From NCBI RefSeq assembly GCF_002135335.1, contig NZ_NEGC01000012.1, forward strand, positions 1-63,912: a stretch of 63,912 nt of DNA, read 5' to 3'. The number at the start of each line of letters is the position of its first letter. Within the stretch, counting starts at the first letter, position 1. Under the pieces are notes generated by a model that was not told the origin of the DNA, ran no database searches, and worked only from the letters and a program-made list of their open reading frames with translations. The position numbers were made by a program, and so were the translations under genes. The DNA is from Acinetobacter sp. ANC 4470. Lineage in GTDB: Bacteria; Pseudomonadota; Gammaproteobacteria; Pseudomonadales; Moraxellaceae. This document shows, one piece after another, positions 45,164-54,134 of the stretch.

Positions 45164-46402
45164 ATGTTTGAATTATCAGCACGTGCGCAAGACTATATTG
45201 AACGGACTAAAGCCTTTATAAAAAATGAAATTGAACCGATTGAAACAGATTTTTGGAATGAAGTTCATGAGCTAAACCAAGGTGGTGATTGGACCAAATG
45301 GCAATGGCCAACACAATTAGAAGTCCTAAAAAGTAAAGCTAAAGCAGCAGGGCTTTGGAATATGTTTTTGCCTGATCCTGTTTTAGGTCAAGGCTTATCT
45401 GTTCAAGAATATGCACATATTGCTGAACTGACAGGACGTAGCTTAATTGCTCCAACTGTATTTAATTGTAATGCACCTGATAGTGGCAATATGGAAGTAC
45501 TTTGGCGTTATGGCAGCGAAGCACACAAACAGCAGTGGTTAACACCATTACTAGATGGGAAAATCCGTTCAGTATTCTGTATGACTGAACCTGCTGTAGC
45601 TTCTAGTGATGCAACGAATATGCAAGCAATGGCAGTCGTCGTTGGCGATGAAATTGTGTTAAATGGTCGTAAATGGTGGTCGTCAGGTTTAGGCGATCCA
45701 AATGCAAAAATCATTATTTTTATGGCACATACGCCAGACGAAAGCAAAGATCGTCATCATCAACATTCTATGGTTTTGGTTCCTATTGAAACAGCAGGTG
45801 TCAAAATTGAACGTATGTTGCCTGTATTTGGCGATTACGATGCACCACATGGTCACGGCGAAATTAGCTTCGATAACGTTCGTGTACCTGTGGCAAACTT
45901 TATTAGTGGTGCAGGTCAAGGTTTCGAAATTGCTCAAGGACGCTTAGGACCTGGACGTATTCACCATTGCATGCGTTGTATTGGTGCTGCGGAAAAATCG
46001 TTAGAGCTGATGATTGACCGTGGGATGAGCCGTACTGCTTTTGGTAAAGAAATTCTTAAATTGGGTGGTAATTTAGAACGTGTTGCCGAAGCGCGTGTTG
46101 CGATTGATCAAGCTCGTCTTTTAACTTTGTATGCCGCTTATAAAATGGATACTTTAGGTAATATGGCAGCTTTAACCGAAATTTCGGCGATTAAAGTCGT
46201 TGCGCCAAGTGTACTGGAAAAAGTGGTCGATATGGCGATTCAAATTCACGGTGGTGCAGGGGTTTCACGCGATACACCATTAACTGGTTTCTTTGCTCAA
46301 GCACGTAGCCTACGTTTAGCAGATGGCCCAGATGAAGTGCACAAAGGCATGATTGCTAAACTTGAATTGGCAAAACGTGGTTATGGATCAGGTCGTAAGT
46401 AA
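45164..46402 (+). CDS. Acyl-CoA dehydrogenase, ACAD10/11- and LvaC-like
   Basis: 412 residues from ATG at 45164, with GAGGG at good distance upstream. Acyl-CoA dehydrogenase fold with MTEPAVASSDATNM, NGRKWWSSGLGDPNAKI and GQGFEIAQGRLGPGRIHHCMRCIG, and the C-terminal signature RLADGPDEVHKGMIAKLEL, characteristic of the ACAD10/ACAD11 branch rather than classical beta-oxidation enzymes (which read YEGT there). Followed by an APH-type kinase gene; in human ACAD10/11 the kinase and dehydrogenase are fused. This points to 4-hydroxyacyl-CoA processing. Confidence 0.88.
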   Translation: MFELSARAQDYIERTKAFIKNEIEPIETDFWNEVHELNQGGDWTKWQWPTQLEVLKSKAKAAGLWNMFLPDPVLGQGLSVQEYAHIAELTGRSLIAPTVFNCNAPDSGNMEVLWRYGSEAHKQQWLTPLLDGKIRSVFCMTEPAVASSDATNMQAMAVVVGDEIVLNGRKWWSSGLGDPNAKIIIFMAHTPDESKDRHHQHSMVLVPIETAGVKIERMLPVFGDYDAPHGHGEISFDNVRVPVANFISGAGQGFEIAQGRLGPGRIHHCMRCIGAAEKSLELMIDRGMSRTAFGKEILKLGGNLERVAEARVAIDQARLLTLYAAYKMDTLGNMAALTEISAIKVVAPSVLEKVVDMAIQIHGGAGVSRDTPLTGFFAQARSLRLADGPDEVHKGMIAKLELAKRGYGSGRK

Positions 46403-46534
46403 GATTAAAAATATAAATTATAATAGAGGAGACCTCTTACAATTTTCCTTATTTTTTCTGTTTATGCACGAAAATTAAAAAGGTATAAATAAAGTAAGAC
46501 GTCTTTTTAAAATTGAAGATTTAGGGAAAGAATA

Positions 46535-47656
46535 ATGTCAGTCATTGATGTTGGTGGAAATGTCCGTGAAGGCGAAGAACTGGATATCGTTGCGGTAGAA
46601 AATTGGCTCAAAGCACAAAGTGTTGACTTACAAGGTCAAGTTGAAGTAACTCAATATTCAGGAGGGGCTTCCAATTGGACGTATCGTTTAAAATATGACA
46701 ATACTGATTTAATTCTACGTCGCCCACCGAAAGGGACGAAAGCGAAATCTGCCCATGACATGGCACGTGAGTATCATGTACAAAAAAATCTGGCACCTTT
46801 TTATTCGGCACTGCCTGAAATGGTTGCACTGTGTCAGGACGAGTCCGTTATTGGCTGCGATTTCTACGTAATGAAACGCATCAAAGGCATTATTCCTCGT
46901 GCCAAATTACCGCCTGAATTGCAATTTGATGAAGCAGACGTACATCAGCTTTGTATTAATGTTATTGATAAACTGATTGAATTACATCAAGTCCCTTATC
47001 AAGGGACTGAACTTGAAAAATTAGGCAAAGGTGACGGTTATTGTCGTCGTCAGGTTGAAGGTTGGGATGCCCGCTATGAAAAAGCCCATACCATTAATGT
47101 GCCTTCATTTAAGTTCGTACGGAAATGGCTACATGAAAATATTCCGGCAGATTCTAAAACCTGCATTATTCATAATGATTGGCGTTTTGATAATGTGATT
47201 TTAGATCCCAAAAATCCAACTGAAGTGATTGGCGTGTTGGATTGGGAAATGGCGACTTTAGGTGATCCATTGATGGATTTAGGTTCTGCTTTGGCCTATT
47301 GGGTAGCAGAAACAGACAATCACATTTTTAAGTCTACACGTCGTCAACCAACAAATTTAAAAGGTATGTTTACGCGTAAAGAAGTGGTTGAATATTATTT
47401 AGATAAAACAGGATTACAAACTGAAAATTGGACCTTTTACGAAGTGTTTGGTATTTTCCGTTTAGCCGTTATTGCGCAGCAAATTTACTATCGTTACTAT
47501 CATAAGCAAACCAATAATCCTGCATTTAAGGACTTTTGGATTGTAATTCATGCCTTACATATTCGTGCCTTAAAACTTATTGGCAAACAAAAATTTGAAG
47601 CCAATGAAATGGCACAAAAATACATGTCCAAACTACAGGAAATTTTAGCCAAATGA
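46535..47656 (+). CDS. APH-fold kinase, ACAD10/11- and LvaA-like
   Basis: 373 residues of the aminoglycoside phosphotransferase fold. Catalytic loop H213-N-D215...N220 in CIIHNDWRFDNVILD and metal-binding D236-W-E in VIGVLDWEMATLGDPLMDLG; glycine-rich loop YSGGASNWTYRL at 41-52. It is not an antibiotic-resistance enzyme: relatives beside such dehydrogenases phosphorylate the 4-hydroxyl of acyl-CoA (LvaA in levulinate catabolism, ACAD10/11 in mammals). Start ATG at 46535 with GGAAAG upstream; its stop overlaps the next gene by four bases. Confidence 0.86.
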   Translation: MSVIDVGGNVREGEELDIVAVENWLKAQSVDLQGQVEVTQYSGGASNWTYRLKYDNTDLILRRPPKGTKAKSAHDMAREYHVQKNLAPFYSALPEMVALCQDESVIGCDFYVMKRIKGIIPRAKLPPELQFDEADVHQLCINVIDKLIELHQVPYQGTELEKLGKGDGYCRRQVEGWDARYEKAHTINVPSFKFVRKWLHENIPADSKTCIIHNDWRFDNVILDPKNPTEVIGVLDWEMATLGDPLMDLGSALAYWVAETDNHIFKSTRRQPTNLKGMFTRKEVVEYYLDKTGLQTENWTFYEVFGIFRLAVIAQQIYYRYYHKQTNNPAFKDFWIVIHALHIRALKLIGKQKFEANEMAQKYMSKLQEILAK

Positions 47657-48351
47657 CCACAATTTATCTGATTCGTCACGGGCAAGCTTCTTTTGGTGCA
47701 GAAAGTTATGACAAACTTTCTCCGAATGGTGAATTACAGGCAAAATTATTAGGTCAGTATTTTAATAAAATTTTGAAAGAAGAACCGTATGTTGTGGCGG
47801 GTTCAATGCAGCGACATCAACAAACGGCAAATCTGGCTTTGGCTGAATGTTTTCCCGAAGCCAATATCATGACTGACCATGCTTGGAATGAATTTAATCA
47901 TCAGCAAGTTTTTGCTCAGTATGAGCCACGTTTTAATGAACCACATTTACTTAAAGCAGATGTGGACAAAGAAACCAATCCACGAGAGTATTTAGCCAAA
48001 ATTTTTGAGGGTGCGATTGGACGCTGGACAGGGGGGGATTATCATCATGAATATGATGAGTCTTGGCCCGATTTTAAAAATCGTGTGGAAACAGCACTGC
48101 AAAATTTAAGTGATGAACTCGTAAAAACCAAACCTCGTTATGCGGTGGTCTTTACATCGGGTGGCGTGATTTCAGTGGCAGCAGGTAAGTTACTTGAGTT
48201 AAGCGCAAATCGTACTTTTGCTTTAAATTGGGCCATTACCAACGCCAGTATGACCACATTACGTTTGGTTGGAAATGAACCCCAACTGCTGAGCTTAAAT
48301 GAACATCATTTTATAAAAGCTGAAGACTCTCAACTACTCACATGGATTTAA
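47653..48351 (+). CDS. Histidine phosphatase family protein
   Basis: 232 residues with the catalytic LIRHGQASFGAESYDKLSPNG near the N terminus, SMQRHQQTANLALAE and VVFTSGGVISVAAGKLLEL near the C terminus. Phosphoglycerate-mutase-like phosphatase. Starts four bases inside the kinase gene (ATGA), so translation is coupled. It could remove phosphate from a dead-end intermediate of the kinase step, but this is inference. Confidence 0.86.
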   Translation: MTTIYLIRHGQASFGAESYDKLSPNGELQAKLLGQYFNKILKEEPYVVAGSMQRHQQTANLALAECFPEANIMTDHAWNEFNHQQVFAQYEPRFNEPHLLKADVDKETNPREYLAKIFEGAIGRWTGGDYHHEYDESWPDFKNRVETALQNLSDELVKTKPRYAVVFTSGGVISVAAGKLLELSANRTFALNWAITNASMTTLRLVGNEPQLLSLNEHHFIKAEDSQLLTWI

Positions 48352-48379
48352 TTTTAGAAAAATAGGAAAGAAATACACC

Positions 48380-49123
48380 ATGGCAAAAACGATTTTAATT
48401 ACTGGTGCAAGTTCTGGTATTGGTGCAGGTATGGCACGTGAATTTGCACAAAAAGGCTATAACCTTGCGATTTGTGCACGTCGTTTAGAGCGTCTTGAAA
48501 CTTTAAAGCAAGAACTTGAAAGCAAATACGGCATTAAAGTTATCGCAAAAACTTTAGATGTGACTCATTACGATCAAGTTTTTGAAGTGTTTAAAGCATT
48601 CAAAGCAGAATTTGGCACAATTGACCGAATTATTGTCAATGCAGGTGTTGGGAATGGTCGTCGTATTGGGAATGGTAACTTTGCAATTAATAAAGCCACT
48701 GTTGAAACCAATTTCATTTCTGCACTTGCTCAATGTGAAGCTGCGGTCGAAATTTTCCGTGCACAAAATTCAGGTCATTTGGTGATGATTTCATCGATGA
48801 GTGCAATGCGTGGCATGCCAAAACATTTAACTGCTTATGGTGCAAGTAAAGCAGCGGTTGCACATTTAGCAGAAGGCATTCGTGCAGAGCTGATGAATAC
48901 ACCCATTAAAGTCTCCACGATTTTCCCTGGTTATATTCGAACAGAACTAAATGAAGGTGCGAAAAAACTGCCTTTTGAAGTGGATGAAAAAACTGGGTCA
49001 CACTTACTTGCTAAAGCCATTGAGAAAGAACCTGTTAAGGCTTATGTCCCACAATGGCCATGGTTACCACTTGGTTTGGCAATGAAAATATTGCCATTAA
49101 AGTTAGTGAATAAATTAGGCTGA
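48380..49123 (+). CDS. SDR family oxidoreductase
   Basis: 247 residues. Classical short-chain dehydrogenase: NAD(P) site ILITGASSGIGAGMAREFA, the NAG motif in IIVNAGVGNG, catalytic Ser in MISSMSAMRG and Y-G-A-S-K in LTAYGASKAAVAH. The Arg pair in CARRLERL suggests NADP(H) preference. Last gene of the dehydrogenase-kinase-phosphatase cluster, 28 bases after the phosphatase, with a terminator behind. In the lva pathway an SDR (LvaD) interconverts 4-keto- and 4-hydroxyacyl-CoA, and this could be its counterpart. Confidence 0.88.
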   Translation: MAKTILITGASSGIGAGMAREFAQKGYNLAICARRLERLETLKQELESKYGIKVIAKTLDVTHYDQVFEVFKAFKAEFGTIDRIIVNAGVGNGRRIGNGNFAINKATVETNFISALAQCEAAVEIFRAQNSGHLVMISSMSAMRGMPKHLTAYGASKAAVAHLAEGIRAELMNTPIKVSTIFPGYIRTELNEGAKKLPFEVDEKTGSHLLAKAIEKEPVKAYVPQWPWLPLGLAMKILPLKLVNKLG

Positions 49124-49135
49124 TTTTTAACTAAC

Positions 49136-49163
49136 ATAAAAGGCTCATTCAGAGCCTTTTTAT
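49136..49163 (+). terminator. Terminator of the dehydrogenase/kinase cluster
   Basis: Hairpin AAAAGGCTC / GAGCCTTTT with a five-base loop and TATTTT, 15 bases after the SDR stop codon. Confidence 0.88.
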
Positions 49164-49235
49164 TTTCAAATGAATAATGATTTTCACAGCTTAAAATCGT
49201 ATATTCATTGTATATTTCTGAGACTTTCAACAGCT

Positions 49236-49946
49236 ATGTTTTTAAAAATATCGACCATAGTGTTAATTCCAGCACTGTTGATACAAGGCTATGCCGTCAA
49301 AAAAAATACATTACGTTTGCCTGAACCGGATGGTAATCGCCAGGGAACGATCGGCACAGGAAACCCATTGTCAATTTTGATTCTAGGCGATTCAGCTGCG
49401 GCAGGTGTAGGCGTACAAATACAGGAAGATGCCTTGCTTGGTTCAGTATTGAATCAGCTAAAAAATGACTATGAAATTCGTTATATGTTAGAGGCTACAA
49501 CGGGCTATAGCAGCGCACAGGTTATAGAAACAGCTCAAAATATACTTCATCAGCATTTTGATGTCGTTATTACCTCTGTTGGGGTAAATGATATTACCAA
49601 ACTCACACAGCCTAAAGACTGGATAAAACTGCAACAAGAACTTTATCACGAGATCAATCAGAAGTTTACACCGCATATTATTATTGCATCTGGTGTTCCA
49701 CCCATGAATTTATTTCCAGCTTTGCCTAATCCCTTAGCATGGTTATTTGGCCGATATGCCAAAAAAATGAATCAGGCACTTGGGCAATTTGTGCAAAAAC
49801 AACAGAATATGCAATGGATTGAATACGATTTGGTTCGTTTTAAAACATTAAATTTAGAAATGGCGGCAGATGGTTTTCATCCTAGCAAAGAAATATATGT
49901 ACTTTGGGCTGAACAAGTGGCAGAAAAAATTCGAAAAATGTTTTAA
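49236..49946 (+). CDS. SGNH/GDSL hydrolase with N-terminal membrane anchor
   Basis: 236 residues from the chosen ATG at 49236 (MFLKISTIVLIPALLIQGYAV, a signal or anchor segment). An in-frame ATG at 49170 would begin next to the preceding terminator and add 22 unlikely residues. Esterase/lipase blocks: ILILGDSAAAGVG (Ser), ITSVGVNDITKL (Asn) and MAADGFHPSKEIY (Asp/His). Probably acts on an ester or acyl group in the envelope. Substrate unknown. Confidence 0.82.
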   Translation: MFLKISTIVLIPALLIQGYAVKKNTLRLPEPDGNRQGTIGTGNPLSILILGDSAAAGVGVQIQEDALLGSVLNQLKNDYEIRYMLEATTGYSSAQVIETAQNILHQHFDVVITSVGVNDITKLTQPKDWIKLQQELYHEINQKFTPHIIIASGVPPMNLFPALPNPLAWLFGRYAKKMNQALGQFVQKQQNMQWIEYDLVRFKTLNLEMAADGFHPSKEIYVLWAEQVAEKIRKMF

Positions 49947-49976
49947 ATTAATCAGAATCCTTTGAAATAGCTTGTT

Positions 49977-50570
49977 ATGTCGACTGAACCAGAAATTGAA
50001 ACGCATCCACTTCAGCCATTCCTTCCCGAAAATGCTCAATTGTTAATGTTGGGAAGTTTTCCACCACCTAAAACACGATGGAAAATGGATTTTTATTATC
50101 CAAATTATCAAAACGATATGTGGAAAATTTTTGGTTTAGTATTTTTTCAAAATAAAGAACACTTTTTAGATGTGACAAATAAAAATTTTAAAGAACCCCT
50201 CATTCGTGATTTTTTAACTGAAAATGGCATTGCAATCTTTGATACGGCGTATCAGATCATTCGATTAAAAGGTAATGCGTCCGATAAATTCTTACAAATA
50301 ACAAAGCCGACTGATTTAGCGCAACTTTTACAACAAATTCCTCTATGTCACAATATGATGACAACTGGAGATAAAGCCACAGATACTTTAATGCTTTCTA
50401 TGCCAGAAGGGACTGAAAAACCTCAAATTGGACAGTCTTCAAAAACATATTTCGCTAAACGTGACATGACTTTATACCGTATGCCTTCATCTTCACGTGC
50501 CTATCCTTTGCCCATTGAAAAGAAAGCTGAAGCCTATGCTCAATTATTTAATGAAATAGGCTTACTTTAA
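49977..50570 (+). CDS. Uracil-DNA glycosylase superfamily protein
   Basis: 197 residues. The N-terminal motif LMLGSFPPPKTRWKMDFYYPNYQNDMWKIFG resembles motif A and the following loop of MUG/HDG-like glycosylases (GSxPxxxS...YY...NxFW), and MPSSSRAYPLPIEKKAEAY resembles the C-terminal DNA-intercalating motif. Likely removes uracil, hypoxanthine or related damaged bases. The exact family is uncertain. Start ATG at 49977, 30 bases after the hydrolase. Confidence 0.72.
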   Translation: MSTEPEIETHPLQPFLPENAQLLMLGSFPPPKTRWKMDFYYPNYQNDMWKIFGLVFFQNKEHFLDVTNKNFKEPLIRDFLTENGIAIFDTAYQIIRLKGNASDKFLQITKPTDLAQLLQQIPLCHNMMTTGDKATDTLMLSMPEGTEKPQIGQSSKTYFAKRDMTLYRMPSSSRAYPLPIEKKAEAYAQLFNEIGLL

Positions 50571-50764
50571 GAAAGTTTATTAATGAAAAATCCAGATCCT
50601 CATTTTTTACCAATCTATATAATTGAATCATGTCATTTTTAAATGGATGAACATGGTTGCATTCAGCTCAGCTTTAAAAGTTGGCTGAGTATTTACAGCA
50701 AATATATCTCTTTAGATATTGAATAAACGATATTAAGTTTCAAGACTCAGTCAGTATTTTCATT

Positions 50765-51628
50765 TTAGGCGAATTTTTTTGCACATATTACGCAAATAAT
50801 GACAGCAATAGAGACCAAAACCATATTAAAACTGACTGTTTCATTCAAGATAATTGCGCAAAGCATTAATCCAAAAAATGGCTGTATTAATTGTATTTGC
50901 CCAACTTTAGCAATACCGCCCATAGCCAATCCTTTATACCAAAAGAAAAAACCAATCAGCATGCTGAAAGTGGAAACGTAAAATAGCCCAGCATATGCTG
51001 AATAAGAAATATCGCCCCAATTATGCGGAATATAGTAAAGACTAAAGATGAGCATGAAAGGTAAAGCAAGGCTCAGTGCCCAGCAGATCACTTGCCATCC
51101 ACCTAATGTTTTAGATAAATATCCGCCTTCAGCATAGCCAAAACCACATGCAATAATCGCAGCAATCATATAGAGATCACCCTGCGATATTAAATTTGTA
51201 CTGTCATTATTGAGCATAAAAATAATGACAAAACTGCTGCCGAGTAAGGTAAATAACCAAAATTTTAAACTCGGGTTTTCTCCCGCTCTTAAAACGCTAA
51301 ATATTGCTGTACAAAGTGGTAATAATGCCACAAAGACCAATGATCTTGCTGCACTAATACTTTGTAATGCAAATGCTGTTAATAATGGAAAGCCAATAAC
51401 CACAGTAAGGGCAACAATAAGCAATGATTTATACTGATGAGGGCGAGGAAGTTGTTGTTTAAGCATAATAAGACAGATCAAACCGAATATTGCTGCAATT
51501 GTTGCTCGTGCTCCTGTTAAAAATTCAGGACTAAAATCCGCGACTGCCAGACGCGTAGCGGGCATAGAACCTGCAAAAATGATGACACCAATTAATCCAT
51601 TGATCCAGCCAATATTTATTTTGTTCAT
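50765..51628 (-). CDS. EamA/DMT family transporter
   Basis: 287 residues, ten helices in two EamA repeats: GLIGVIIFAGSMPATRLAV...LTGARATIAAIFGLI in the first, FFFWYKGLAMGGIAKVGQIQLIQPFFGLMLCAIIL in the second. Exporter or importer of a small metabolite, often amino acids or vitamins. Divergent from a MocR-type regulator across 130 bases, a frequent pairing in which the regulator controls the transporter. Confidence 0.88.
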   Translation of the reverse strand: MNKINIGWINGLIGVIIFAGSMPATRLAVADFSPEFLTGARATIAAIFGLICLIMLKQQLPRPHQYKSLLIVALTVVIGFPLLTAFALQSISAARSLVFVALLPLCTAIFSVLRAGENPSLKFWLFTLLGSSFVIIFMLNNDSTNLISQGDLYMIAAIIACGFGYAEGGYLSKTLGGWQVICWALSLALPFMLIFSLYYIPHNWGDISYSAYAGLFYVSTFSMLIGFFFWYKGLAMGGIAKVGQIQLIQPFFGLMLCAIILNETVSFNMVLVSIAVIICVICAKKFA

Positions 51629-51647
51629 TATAAATTGCTCATTAAAT

Positions 51648-51727
51648 TTATGCTAATTTAGCTTAAACGGGCTGGGCCTTTATATGCACAAAGCAATACA
51701 GTTTATAATAACTGTTATGCTAAATTA
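51648..51727. promoter_or_regulatory. Direct repeats in the transporter/MocR divergent promoter
   Basis: TTATGCTAATTTA (51648-51660) and TTATGCTAAATTA (51715-51727), 67 bases apart, bracket a near-palindrome around CAGTTTATAATAACTG (51699-51714) that contains a possible -10 TATAAT for the regulator gene. Such spaced direct repeats are typical binding sites of MocR dimers. Binding is inferred. Confidence 0.45.
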
Positions 51728-51758
51728 ATCAGTACAGTTGAATTGTTGTGGTAAATAA

Positions 51759-53153
51759 ATGAGCAAAACTAAAATTGAAATCACGATTCAAATTATAAAA
51801 GAAAAAATAGCCACTAAAAACTTGATCGCTGGTTCACGATTACCTTCGGTACGACAATATGCGCAACAATTAAACTATTCTGTTTCCACAATTGTTGAAG
51901 CCTATGCACGATTGATCGCAGAAGGCATGATCGAAGCAAGAGCCGGTGCAGGGTATTATGTGGTTGGTAGACCTGTACAAATTTTCAATGTTGAACAAAA
52001 CATTCAGTATGATAGAGAAATTGATCCATTATGGATTTCAAGACAATCTTTAGAAGCGAATAATCAGGTTCTTAAACCCAGCTGTGGTTGGTTACCTGCG
52101 AGTTGGATGCCAGAACAAGCACTTCGAAAAGCTTTAAAGTCAGTTGCAAAATTGGACAGTTCAATTTTAATTGATTATGCACTTCCACATGGACATCTGG
52201 CATTAAGACAGCTGCTGAGCAGAAAAAAAGAAGCATATGAGCTAAACATTCATCCCAATCAAATTTTAATTACCGACTCAGCAACTCAGTCGATTGATTT
52301 GATTTTTAGGGTATTGCTTGAACCGGGCGATATAGTATTGATTGATGATCCTTGTTATTTCAATTTCCAAGCACTCATTAAAGCTCATCATTTAAAGGCT
52401 GTCGCAATTCCATTTACTGAACATGGTCCTGATGTTGAATATTTTGCACAGGCAATTAATCTAAAACCTAAAATTTATCTGACTAATTCAGGAATTCATA
52501 ACCCAACTGGGGCAAGCCTTTCATTACAGACAGCCTATCAAATTGCTAGAGTCGTGGAACAAGCGAATATGATCATCATTGAAGATGAAATTTTAGCTGA
52601 TTTTGAATATTCCCCAGCACCAAGATATGCAGCTTTAATCGGTATTTCGCATGTCATTCAAATAGGTAGTTATACCAAAACACTTTCTGCTGCTATTCGC
52701 TGTGGTTATATCATTAGTGATTTAGCAAAAATTGAAAGATTGATTGATTTAAAAATTGCGACGAGTTTTAGTAATAGTAATTTGAACGCAGAAATTATCT
52801 ATCAGTCCTTGATTGATAGCAGTTATCCAAAGCATCTAGATGGGCTGAAAAAACACTTAGTCAAAGCAACCAATGAGGTCATTGATAAATTAGCACAGCT
52901 TAATATCCATCCTTGGATTACGCCTAAAGCCGGACTTTTTTTATGGTGTACCTTACCCCGTCATATTGAGGCATCAAGACTATCCAAAATATGTTTGAAG
53001 CAAGGCGTTATTTTGGCACCCGGTAATTCATTCAGTCAGTCAGAGCATGCTGGTCAATTCATGCGTTTTAATGTTGCTCAATGTCTAGACAAAAAAGTAT
53101 TTGATGTACTGTCGGATGCGATTGAACATTACCAAAATGACAGTTTAATATGA
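51759..53153 (+). CDS. MocR-type PLP-dependent GntR regulator
   Basis: 464 residues. GntR winged helix at the N terminus (AGSRLPSVRQYAQQLNYSVSTIVEAYARLIAEGMIEARAGAGYYV), then a full aminotransferase-fold domain (about 115-460) with the PLP Lys in QIGSYTKTLSAAIRCGYI and the Asp in IEDEILADFEY. Senses PLP-linked metabolites or amino acids; target probably the divergent EamA transporter gene. Confidence 0.9.
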   Translation: MSKTKIEITIQIIKEKIATKNLIAGSRLPSVRQYAQQLNYSVSTIVEAYARLIAEGMIEARAGAGYYVVGRPVQIFNVEQNIQYDREIDPLWISRQSLEANNQVLKPSCGWLPASWMPEQALRKALKSVAKLDSSILIDYALPHGHLALRQLLSRKKEAYELNIHPNQILITDSATQSIDLIFRVLLEPGDIVLIDDPCYFNFQALIKAHHLKAVAIPFTEHGPDVEYFAQAINLKPKIYLTNSGIHNPTGASLSLQTAYQIARVVEQANMIIIEDEILADFEYSPAPRYAALIGISHVIQIGSYTKTLSAAIRCGYIISDLAKIERLIDLKIATSFSNSNLNAEIIYQSLIDSSYPKHLDGLKKHLVKATNEVIDKLAQLNIHPWITPKAGLFLWCTLPRHIEASRLSKICLKQGVILAPGNSFSQSEHAGQFMRFNVAQCLDKKVFDVLSDAIEHYQNDSLI

Positions 53154-53197
53154 TGGCTCAATATAAGAATATTGACTGCTCATATTATTGATTAAGC

Positions 53198-53635
53198 TTA
53201 ATTGTCATACTCGACATAATCCCACAGATTTAAGCGTGCTTTAATTTCTGTACGGATTTTTGGCAACATTGGGAGGAGCGTGCCATCTAGCCACAAACTT
53301 AAAGCTTGTGCAGAAATTTTATTCTGTTCTATATCAAAAATATGAGCCCCTTTGACAAAGAGTAACGTTTCTTCATTAGTTTCGGTTTCAATACCTTTAA
53401 ATAAAACCTGAAGTTCAAATCCTGTATCTAAAATAAGCCATTCCAGTTCAATTTGAATATTTTCATTCGACTTTAAAACGACTTGACCTTCTAAAAGATC
53501 ACTTTCAGATAAACAGTTATGTTCTACTCGAACTTTAGACAAAAACCATTCTTGGCGACCTAAATCATCGAGGGTTTTATAAGGCAATAAAATATCATTT
53601 AAATTAAATTGACGGCTTAAATCAAAAAATTGCAT
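53198..53635 (-). CDS. Hypothetical protein
   Basis: 145 residues, acidic, no signal peptide or membrane segment, no family recognised. Predicted mixed beta/alpha with a C-terminal KIRTEIKARLNLWDYVEYDN. Only 44 bases from the end of the MocR gene, converging. Confidence 0.6.
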   Translation of the reverse strand: MQFFDLSRQFNLNDILLPYKTLDDLGRQEWFLSKVRVEHNCLSESDLLEGQVVLKSNENIQIELEWLILDTGFELQVLFKGIETETNEETLLFVKGAHIFDIEQNKISAQALSLWLDGTLLPMLPKIRTEIKARLNLWDYVEYDN

Positions 53636-53703
53636 GGGAGAGTCACGATCAGGAGAAAAAGAGTTAAATACTCGAAAAGTGAAATGTTAAAGCAAAGGAG
53701 CAG

Positions 53704-54127
53704 ATGAGTAAAACCTTTGCATAGATTGATTGAATTTATGTATAAATATAAATCAAAACCTTATAAGTTCTAAAAAACAATGTTAATAAAAGACGTTGCT
53801 AGCCCTATTAATTTAAGAAAACCTGAAGATGCAGTGCAATGGGTCGAGCCACTCAACACATACGATGTCATCATTATGCATCAAGCTTTGCACGAGCTAC
53901 GCCATAAATCATATGCTTTGGATTTTCACAAAATAGTAAAAACCCAGCTACTCAAAGCACAGTCTACCTATCTAATTTGTGATCATTTATTTGCTGAAAG
54001 TGCCATGACCAATAATGAAATTTATATGTCAAAACAAGAGCATTTAGTCCGTTTACAGCAGGCAGGGTTTACACAAATTGAAATTCCACTGGAAATAAAA
54101 GGCTTATGTATATTTGAATGTCATTAA
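53704..54127 (+). pseudogene. Truncated class I SAM-dependent methyltransferase
   Basis: The frame 53780-54127 (115 residues) reads like the C-terminal half of a small class I methyltransferase: a beta-4 region in YDVIIMHQALHELRHKSYALDFHKIVK, YLICDHLFAESAM and the last strands LQQAGFTQIEIPLEIKGLCIFECH. The SAM-binding half with the GxGxG motif is missing. A good ribosome site (AAAGGAG) with ATG at 53704 opens a frame of only six codons, MSKTFA, which may be the old start, implying an internal deletion. A short active protein is unlikely. Confidence 0.62.
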
Positions 54128-54134
54128 TTTGTCA

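Noticed and set aside
46535..47656. Aminoglycoside phosphotransferase as a resistance gene
   Set aside because: The fold is shared, but gene context and relatives indicate an acyl-CoA-associated kinase.
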